DNA of 10,794 nt, from the NCBI GenBank assembly GCA_964416175.1, contig CAYQDF010000107.1:1-10794 (forward strand), written 5' to 3'. The stretch comes from CAYQDF01 sp964416175. Lineage in GTDB: Bacteria > Chloroflexota > Anaerolineae > Anaerolineales > UBA4823. Below, one piece after another: positions 6,205-10,794 of the stretch. The notes under the pieces were generated by a model that did no database searches, had not been told where the DNA came from, and worked only from the letters and a program-made list of their open reading frames with translations. The position numbers and the translations under genes are program-made. How positions within the stretch are numbered: position 1 is the first letter of the stretch; each line of letters begins with the position of its first letter.

Positions 6205-7781
6205 CAAGATTGCTTCATCTTTCTCCCGATCGCGACCAGGAACATGACGCTTTTCCCTGCGGCGTGCGGGGAGAAGAATTCGGTCACGGCGTCGTCGAAG
6301 AAAGTCAACCCGCTCGCGCCGAAGCCGAGGGCGTACGCCGCCAGGTAGATCCGTCCGGCCGCGATGCTGGCTGCGAGCTGTGCGGCGCGGTACCCGCGGT
6401 TGCCCAGCCTCTCCAGGACCGCCGGGAGGTGATTCATGAAGAAGATATCGGCGCTGGCGTCCGCCGCCAGGTCCTGGTAAAGCCCCAGGTAGCCGGCGAC
6501 GTCCCGGAAATCTCCCAGGCGGAGCAGCTCCAGTGCCCGAAGCTCCCGGTGGAAGACGTAAGCCCCCGGCGCCAGGCCTTCGACCGCGTTTGCGATCAGG
6601 TAAACCTGGTTGATCTGCACATCGGGGGACTCCGCGAAGTCGCTCTCGAATCCGCGGCTTGTGTGGAGGAGCAGGGTCGAAAGCTGCCTGAAGTGGATCG
6701 GCTCGCGGGCGAACCGGCGGGTCGAACCGCGCCGGAGGATCACCGCTTCGATGGATTCCCGCGGGAGATCCGGCTCCGGGATCGGGTCGAGTTCGATGAG
6801 CGGACCGGTCAGCGCGCCTGTCGCGCCACGAGCAGGTTCGGTTTTTGTTGTTTTCAATGCTTTTCGCCGCCAGGCGGAAGCGGCCTCCCCGTCAGGCAAC
6901 GAAGAAGCCCTGTGCATTGCAAGAATGGCCGGGAAGCTGCGCTCGCGCGGAGAATAAGGTTCAACAGCCAGCCCGAGAGGCGTCGCCGGCGGGGCAGGAG
7001 GGGGTTGCAGCTCCTGTCCCTCCCAGATGGGGACCAGCGCCAGGGGGAGCTCCCGCTCCGGGTCGATGTCCAGCAAGCGGCAGACCGCCTCGTCAGCGAA
7101 ACCAAGCACGATCTTCGCCTTCAAATGGAGCGCCGCAGCCACCGCCAGCGTGTTCGCCAGGATGGTGCCGCTGTCCCAGAAGGCGTGGCGGTACGCCCGC
7201 GCCTGGTACTTGACGGCGTTTCGCCAGGTGGCGTCCGTGAGCACGAGCGCCGCCGGGGTTCTCGCCAGGGAAGGTTCGTCCCCGGCGGCTGCGACCAGCG
7301 CCTCCCGGAAGTCACCTGAGCGCAGGCGGCGCAAGGCGAATCCCTGGGGATCGAAGTGGTAGACGCCGGCGGACAGTCCTGGCTGGTCCGCGCCCACCAC
7401 GTAAATCTCGATATGGTAAAGCGCTCCCGTGCAGGCTGCCGCGCGGAATGGGATCTCCCCCCAGGGGGGAGGATACCGGATGGTCTTGGTGATCCCTGCC
7501 GAAAAGAACAGCAGGCGCGCCAGCGCGGGCAGGGATGGGCCGGTAATTTCGGCAGGGGGCAGCCGCACCCGGTTGCCGATCGCCTCCAGCGCGCTGACAG
7601 TGTCGGCCTCCTGAATAGGGCGGACCTCCGGCAGGGGGATCGGCTCCAGGCCTCTGTAGATTTTGAACAGCAGCGGCTGGTCCGCCGGGTGATAGCGGTG
7701 CTCTGGGCTCAGAAGATGCCCGTACGGATGGCTGGTGCCCTGGTGATACTCCAGGGCGGCGCTGGTATCCTGGTTGTGCAT
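6204..7781 (-). CDS. SagB/ThcOx-type dehydrogenase, two nitroreductase-fold domains
   Basis: Using ATG 7781-7779, the protein has 525 residues. It opens with ALEYHQGTSHPYG, the YH-x-x-T segment of SagB-type proteins. The first nitroreductase-fold domain (about 80-255) contains FRAAACTGALYHIEIYVV (113-129) and YRHAFWDSGTILAN (from 197), matching the FMN-binding 'SAGALYP' and 'D-G-N' blocks of the family. A variable Pro/Ala-rich segment follows. The second domain (about 339-520) has RRGSTRRF (350-357) and LGFGASGLTFFDD (from 485). SagB enzymes are FMN oxidases that turn azolines into azoles in RiPP pathways, but many standalone homologs have unknown roles. No YcaO, E1-like or precursor-peptide gene is visible, so RiPP function is not supported. 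The start lies 1 nt after the upstream stop, indicating coupling. An ATG at 7856 would overlap that gene by 74 bases and is disfavoured. Confidence 0.87.
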   Translation of the reverse strand: MHNQDTSAALEYHQGTSHPYGHLLSPEHRYHPADQPLLFKIYRGLEPIPLPEVRPIQEADTVSALEAIGNRVRLPPAEITGPSLPALARLLFFSAGITKTIRYPPPWGEIPFRAAACTGALYHIEIYVVGADQPGLSAGVYHFDPQGFALRRLRSGDFREALVAAAGDEPSLARTPAALVLTDATWRNAVKYQARAYRHAFWDSGTILANTLAVAAALHLKAKIVLGFADEAVCRLLDIDPERELPLALVPIWEGQELQPPPAPPATPLGLAVEPYSPRERSFPAILAMHRASSLPDGEAASAWRRKALKTTKTEPARGATGALTGPLIELDPIPEPDLPRESIEAVILRRGSTRRFAREPIHFRQLSTLLLHTSRGFESDFAESPDVQINQVYLIANAVEGLAPGAYVFHRELRALELLRLGDFRDVAGYLGLYQDLAADASADIFFMNHLPAVLERLGNRGYRAAQLAASIAAGRIYLAAYALGFGASGLTFFDDAVTEFFSPHAAGKSVMFLVAIGRKMKQS

Positions 7782-7782
7782 C

Positions 7783-7977
7783 TCACCCCGGAGGCGGCCG
7801 CCGCCGGTTCGCCAGTAAAAAGAGGGCCAGTCCCGCTGCCAGCGCAATCGCCCCATAGATCGCCCACTGGATCTGCCCGGTCATGAAGCTCCCCGGGAGG
7901 AGGTTGACTCCCTGGAGGATCCAGACGATGCCTGCCAGGGCCAGCAGCGCCCCCAGGATGTTCATAATTGATTTCAA
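7783..7977 (-). CDS. Small two-helix membrane protein
   Basis: This 64-residue protein has two hydrophobic helices (about 4-27 and 36-60) joined by a short turn, LPGSFMTGQIQW, and ends in a basic tail (NRRRPPPG). Small proteins with this layout and an SFM-x-x-x-x-W turn occur in many bacteria as conserved membrane proteins of unknown function. The likely start is TTG at 7977, preceded by a strong site at 7985-7991. The first ATG (7965) would remove only four residues but lacks a well-placed site. It follows ornithine carbamoyltransferase by 18 nt and ends 1 nt before the SagB-type start, so it sits inside a tight minus-strand operon. No function can be assigned. Confidence 0.8.
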   Translation of the reverse strand: MKSIMNILGALLALAGIVWILQGVNLLPGSFMTGQIQWAIYGAIALAAGLALFLLANRRRPPPG

Positions 7978-7984
7978 ATCACCG

Positions 7985-7991
7985 CTTCCTT
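7985..7991 (-). promoter_or_regulatory. Ribosome binding site favouring a TTG start at 7977
   Basis: On the minus strand AAGGAAG ends seven bases before TTG (7977-7975). The same site is 19 bases from the in-frame ATG at 7965, which is too far for normal initiation. TTG is therefore the better start for the 64-residue membrane protein. Confidence 0.55.
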
Positions 7992-7995
7992 TTGG

Positions 7996-8997
7996 TTAAT
8001 CTCCCAATGTCGCCACCATGATCGCCTTGATGGTGTGCATGCGGTTTTCCGCCTGATCGAATACGATGGAATGCTCCGATTCGAACACCTCGTCGGTTAC
8101 TTCCAGGCCCTCCAGCCCGGTCTTCTGGTAGATCTCTTCGCCGATCCTGGTCTCCCGATTGTGGAAGGCCGGCAGGCAGTGCATGAACCTGACTTTCGGG
8201 TTGCCCGTTTTTCGGATGACTTCCATGGAGACCTGGTAAGGTCTGAGCATTCTGATGCGCTCATCCCACACCTCTTTCGGCTCGCCCATCGAGACCCAGA
8301 CGTCGGTGTAGAGGAAATCGGCGCCCCTGACGCCTTCCTCGACACTTTCGGTGAGAGTCAGGCGGGCGCCGGTGCTGGCAGCGATCTCCCGGCAGGTCGC
8401 CGCCAGGTCAGCCTTCGGCCACAACTCCTGCGGGGCGCACAGGCGGACGTCCATGCCCAGCTTGCAGCCGATTACCATGAGAGAATTTCCCATGTTGTTG
8501 CGCGCGTCGCCCAGATAGCAGTAGGCGATGGCGTTGAGCGGTTTGCCGCTGTGCTCGAGCATCGTCAGGACGTCGGCCAGCGTCTGTGTGGGATGAAATT
8601 CGTCCGTCAGGCCGTTCCAGACCGGGACGCAGGCGTACGCAGCCAGGGTCTCGACCGTGTCCTGGGCGAAACCCCGGTACTCGATCCCGTCGTACATACG
8701 CCCGAGCACCCGGGCGGTGTCCTTCATGGATTCCTTGTGTCCGATCTGCGACCCTTCCGGTCCCAGATAGGTGACATAGGCGCCCTGGTCGTGGGCGGCG
8801 ACTTCGAAGGCGCAGCGTGTGCGGGTGGAGGTCTTCTCGAAGATCAGGGCGATGTTCTTCCCTTTCAATTTCGGCTGCTCGTAGCCGCCGTATTTGGCAG
8901 CCTTCAGTTCCGCCGAGAGTTTGAGCAGGAACTGCAGCTCCTCGGGCTCGAAGTCGAGCTCTTTGACAAAGCTCCGGTTGCGCAAATTGAAAGCCAT
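7996..8997 (-). CDS. argF: Ornithine carbamoyltransferase
   Basis: This cytoplasmic enzyme (333 residues, normal for the family) joins carbamoyl phosphate and L-ornithine to give L-citrulline and phosphate in arginine biosynthesis. All signatures are present: carbamoyl-phosphate loop STRTR (57-61), HPTQ (135-138), ornithine-binding DVWVSMG (D232, S236, M237) and catalytic HCLP (273-276). The sequence is strikingly close to the long ArgF/ArcB type of Pseudomonas and E. coli (MAFNLRNRSF start, FEKTSTRTRCAFE, SQIGHKESMKDTARVLGRM). A catabolic role in the arginine deiminase pathway therefore cannot be excluded from sequence alone. No arginine deiminase or carbamate kinase gene is in the window, so an anabolic assignment is the default. 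The start is supported by AAGGAG (9006-9011) eight bases upstream. Two genes follow in the same direction after 18 nt and 1 nt. Confidence 0.96.
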   Translation of the reverse strand: MAFNLRNRSFVKELDFEPEELQFLLKLSAELKAAKYGGYEQPKLKGKNIALIFEKTSTRTRCAFEVAAHDQGAYVTYLGPEGSQIGHKESMKDTARVLGRMYDGIEYRGFAQDTVETLAAYACVPVWNGLTDEFHPTQTLADVLTMLEHSGKPLNAIAYCYLGDARNNMGNSLMVIGCKLGMDVRLCAPQELWPKADLAATCREIAASTGARLTLTESVEEGVRGADFLYTDVWVSMGEPKEVWDERIRMLRPYQVSMEVIRKTGNPKVRFMHCLPAFHNRETRIGEEIYQKTGLEGLEVTDEVFESEHSIVFDQAENRMHTIKAIMVATLGD

Positions 8998-9040
8998 GTT
9001 GGAATCTCCTTGTTTGATTTTCGCATCACTCGATCAAGGG

Positions 9041-9058
9041 ATATCGGCCGGCCGGTAT
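9041..9058. promoter_or_regulatory. 18-bp dyad upstream of argF
   Basis: ATATCGGCCGGCCGGTAT is palindromic at eight of nine base pairs, and the odd pair (9044/9055) is T-G. It lies 43 nt before the argF ATG in the 101-nt gap after the YrdB-like gene. No T-run follows in the direction of transcription, so it is not an intrinsic terminator. Its GC-rich core does not resemble the AT-rich ArgR box. An operator for an unknown regulator, or an mRNA hairpin in the argF leader, is possible. Confidence 0.35.
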
Positions 9059-9098
9059 TTCATCCCCGGCAGAGCTGTCCTTCCGAGGTTTTCGCAAC

Positions 9099-9461
9099 TC
9101 ACTGGAACAGCCGGACCACCCTGTCGTAGGATATCAGGTAGTGGAACAGGACCAGCAGCGCAAAGACCAGCCCCCAGATCGGGCGGCCGGCTGCGTAGAA
9201 CGCCCAGACCGCCAGTCCGAAGAACGCGATTTCCAGCGCCAGGCGGAGCGCGCCCGGGATGGTCACGGGAGGTTTCTGCGGCCCGAGAGGTTCCTCCGCC
9301 CTGAAGACTCCCCACAGGATGGCTGCCGCCAGGGGAGCACCGATCGCTAGGAGGTAGCGCAGGACCCCGACATGCTGCGTCCATCCCCAAAGCGCGAACG
9401 CGAACAGCCCGGCGATCTCCAGGGCGAACCGAAGGGTCAGGTTGAGCGGGTTGTTGGACAT
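9099..9461 (-). CDS. DUF2568 / YrdB-like membrane protein
   Basis: This 120-residue protein has four hydrophobic helices at about 8-28, 33-53, 69-90 and 93-111. The pattern RFALEIAGLFAFALWGW, then LAIGAPLAAAILWGVF, then LRLALEIAFFGLAVWAF matches the YrdB/DUF2568 family, in which an R-x-x-x-E helix is followed by a WG motif and a P-x-x-A-x-x-WG-x-F helix. The family is of unknown function in the cytoplasmic membrane. The ATG at 9461-9459 has no Shine-Dalgarno sequence. Instead TATAAT on the minus strand (9473-9468) ends six bases before the ATG, so the mRNA may start at or next to the start codon (leaderless). It is divergent from the zinc-finger gene. argF lies 101 nt downstream in the same direction and may be partly read through. 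Confidence 0.82.
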   Translation of the reverse strand: MSNNPLNLTLRFALEIAGLFAFALWGWTQHVGVLRYLLAIGAPLAAAILWGVFRAEEPLGPQKPPVTIPGALRLALEIAFFGLAVWAFYAAGRPIWGLVFALLVLFHYLISYDRVVRLFQ

Positions 9462-9462
9462 G

Positions 9463-9504
9463 GGGGTATTATACGAGGAATCGACAACTCAAGTATAATA
9501 CCCC
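9463..9504. promoter_or_regulatory. Divergent promoter in a perfect 12-bp inverted repeat
   Basis: GGGGTATTATAC (9463-9474) and GTATAATACCCC (9493-9504) are exact reverse complements separated by 18 nt. Each arm holds a consensus TATAAT facing outward: 9473-9468 for the YrdB-like gene on the minus strand and 9494-9499 for the zinc-finger gene on the plus strand. Neither has a recognisable -35 box 16-18 bp upstream, because that position falls within the opposite arm. On the plus side the predicted start is near 9506, followed by GGAGGG (9512-9517) only three bases before ATG 9521. The two polymerases could not occupy both sites at once. Confidence 0.6.
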
Positions 9505-9520
9505 GAAAAATGGAGGGATC

Positions 9521-9817
9521 ATGTCTGAAACAGCTGCCAGGCAATCCGGTGCTCCTAAAGCAACAAACTGTTCTCACATGGACCAGATTAGAGACGTCAC
9601 CCCCAGCGGGCAGGGCTGCCTGGAGTGTCTGCGGACGGGAGACACCTGGTTTCACCTGCGCATCTGCATGACCTGCGGTCAGGTCGGCTGCTGTGATCAG
9701 TCCAAAAACCGCCACGCCCGCCGGCACTTCGAACAGACCGGGCACTCGATTGTCCGTTCTTTTGAGCCTGGCGAGAACTGGATGTGGTGCTTCGCGGACG
9801 GCGTCTATCTGCGGTAA
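9521..9817 (+). CDS. UBP-type zinc-finger protein
   Basis: This 98-residue protein is almost entirely a UBP-type zinc finger (zf-UBP, PF02148). Candidate zinc ligands appear in the family order: C17 and H19 in CSH, C33 and C36 in CLEC, C49 and C52 in CMTC, C57 and/or C58 in GCC, then H65, H69 and H75. W43 precedes the second zinc pair, as in ubiquitin-binding members, and a WMWC block (W87, W89) lies near the end. In eukaryotic members a Gly-Arg-Tyr segment after the GC motif contacts the ubiquitin C-terminus. Here that place reads CDQSKN, so classical binding of a free Gly-Gly tail is doubtful. Small standalone versions of this finger are common in bacteria, but their partner is unknown. The first 15 residues look disordered. 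The protein is probably cytosolic. Confidence 0.9.
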   Translation: MSETAARQSGAPKATNCSHMDQIRDVTPSGQGCLECLRTGDTWFHLRICMTCGQVGCCDQSKNRHARRHFEQTGHSIVRSFEPGENWMWCFADGVYLR

Positions 9818-9914
9818 GGTACTGCCCGGTAGACCCTCCGCGGATTGGACCCGGCTGGTGAGGGGCAGCTTTCCACACCTGCCAGTGGTGCTGTTGAAGA
9901 TACGAAGCAATTAA

Positions 9915-10794
9915 ATGAGTTCATTGACCGATCCCGGTCCCATCCCCAAAAGAAAAGATCTCGCCGGAGAGCGGCGGGTCGTCACCATCCTGTTCTGCGA
10001 TGTCAAAGGCTCGACCTCCATGGCTGAACAGCTCGATCCGGAGGAGTGGGCGGAGATCATGAACGTCGCCTTCGATTACCTGACCCGACCGGTGGTGCAG
10101 TACGGCGGCACCGTGGCGCGCCTGATGGGCGATGCCATCCTCGCCTTCTTCGGCGCGCCGACTGCCCACGAAGACGATCCCCTGCGCGCGGTCCTGGCCG
10201 GACTGGATATCGTGAGCGGCATCCAGGGATACCGCGAGCAGCTCCGCTCTGAGTACGATCTGGATTTCAACGTCCGGGTGGGAATCAACACCGGGGTCGT
10301 GGTCGTCGGCGAGATGGGATCCGCGCTGGCGGGCGAGTACACCGCCATGGGGGATGAGGTCAACCTGGCCGCGCGCCTGGAACAGACCGCCCAGCCAGGG
10401 TCGATCCAGATCAGCGCAGACACCTATCGGCTTGTCAGGCCCTGGATCGAAGCGGAACCATTGGGCGAGATCGAAGTGCGCGGAAAGCAGGAGCAGGTCC
10501 AGGTTTACCAGGTCCTGGGAAGGAAGGCAGCTCCTGAAAGGGCGCGCGGGATCCCCGGCCTGGCTTCTCCCTTGATCGGGAGGGAGGCGGAATTCGCCGC
10601 GCTGGAGGAAGCCCTGGATCGGCTCATCGAAGGCCGCGGTCAGATCCTGGCGTTGATTGGCGAGGCAGGCCTGGGCAAGAGCCGGCTGATCGAAGAGCTG
10701 AAGGCGTTGGTCAGCCAGAAAGCGGATGGGTCGGTTGCCTGGATAGAGAGCCGGGGCGTCTCGTTCGAGATGGCGCGGCCTTACGGCCTCTTCC
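9915..10794 (+). CDS. Class III adenylate/guanylate cyclase-ATPase fusion, N-terminal part
   Basis: The first 293 residues are visible and the gene runs off the window. Residues about 20-200 are a class III cyclase homology domain. Metal-binding aspartates are D29 (FCDVKGST) and D73 (GDAILAFFG). Transition-state N150 and R154 lie in GDEVNLAARLE. The purine-specifying lysine position holds Arg (R69 in VARLMGD), and the partner Asp position holds Thr (T143). From about residue 218 an AAA/STAND-type ATPase begins (SPLIGREAEFAALE), with Walker A GEAGLGKS at 249-256. Such fusions usually continue with a long TPR region and act as cytosolic signalling proteins. TAA lies directly before ATG 9915, fixing the earliest start. 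No strong ribosome binding site is visible. The 97-nt gap after the zinc-finger gene leaves cotranscription open. Confidence 0.9.
   Translation, partial: MSSLTDPGPIPKRKDLAGERRVVTILFCDVKGSTSMAEQLDPEEWAEIMNVAFDYLTRPVVQYGGTVARLMGDAILAFFGAPTAHEDDPLRAVLAGLDIVSGIQGYREQLRSEYDLDFNVRVGINTGVVVVGEMGSALAGEYTAMGDEVNLAARLEQTAQPGSIQISADTYRLVRPWIEAEPLGEIEVRGKQEQVQVYQVLGRKAAPERARGIPGLASPLIGREAEFAALEEALDRLIEGRGQILALIGEAGLGKSRLIEELKALVSQKADGSVAWIESRGVSFEMARPYGLF

Noticed and set aside
6210..7319. Plus-strand open frame of 369 codons opposite the SagB-type gene
   Set aside because: It is antisense to conserved FMN-domain motifs and its own translation is low-complexity Arg/Glu/Gly.
7996..8997. Assignment as catabolic ornithine carbamoyltransferase (arcB)
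   Set aside because: The sequence resembles the ArgF/ArcB type, but no arginine deiminase or carbamate kinase gene is nearby, so the biosynthetic label is kept with the alternative noted.
8035..9129. Plus-strand open frame of 364 codons opposite argF
   Set aside because: argF is unambiguous on the minus strand, and this frame only mirrors it.

Overview
The window looks like chromosomal DNA from a GC-rich bacterium, most likely a member of Chloroflexota (Anaerolineae-like). This is an inference from style, not a marker gene. The signs are a secreted repeat protein with Pro-Thr linkers, a class III cyclase fused to an AAA-type ATPase, a standalone SagB-type dehydrogenase, and outward TATAAT boxes followed by a C-run. 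No rRNA, tRNA, CRISPR array, transposase or clear phage gene was seen.

Layout. Bases 1-217 are the 3' end of a class II aldolase/adducin-family gene (+). A 189-nt spacer follows, holding a short tandem repeat and an inverted repeat. On the minus strand (407-2563) lies a 718-residue secreted protein: signal peptide, one carboxypeptidase-regulatory-like domain, then three copies of a module of about 174 residues. A 388-nt divergent intergenic region separates it from a plus-strand group: a four-helix membrane protein of the YvlD/phage-holin-4-like family (2952-3332), a GH13 alpha-amylase-family enzyme (3429-4907) and, 3 nt later, a zinc-dependent medium-chain dehydrogenase (4911-6143).

Converging on these is a minus-strand series, read from right to left: a DUF2568/YrdB-like membrane protein (9099-9461), ornithine carbamoyltransferase (7996-8997), a 64-residue two-helix membrane protein (7783-7977) and a two-domain SagB-type nitroreductase-fold dehydrogenase (6204-7781). 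The last three are tightly spaced and probably cotranscribed. The far right is plus strand: a small UBP-type zinc-finger protein (9521-9817) and the first 293 residues of an adenylate/guanylate cyclase-ATPase regulator (9915 to the window edge).

How the genes relate. The window is mostly housekeeping and accessory metabolism rather than one dedicated system. The GH13/dehydrogenase pair is probably one transcript acting on a carbohydrate or a derived alcohol. The most distinctive non-coding signal is a perfect 12-bp inverted repeat at 9463-9474/9493-9504. Each arm carries an outward-facing TATAAT, placing a compact divergent promoter between the YrdB-like gene, which may be leaderless, and the zinc-finger gene. 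I found no convincing new multi-gene defence or biosynthetic system. The best follow-up targets are this promoter, the SagB-type enzyme with its small membrane neighbour, and the bacterial UBP finger.
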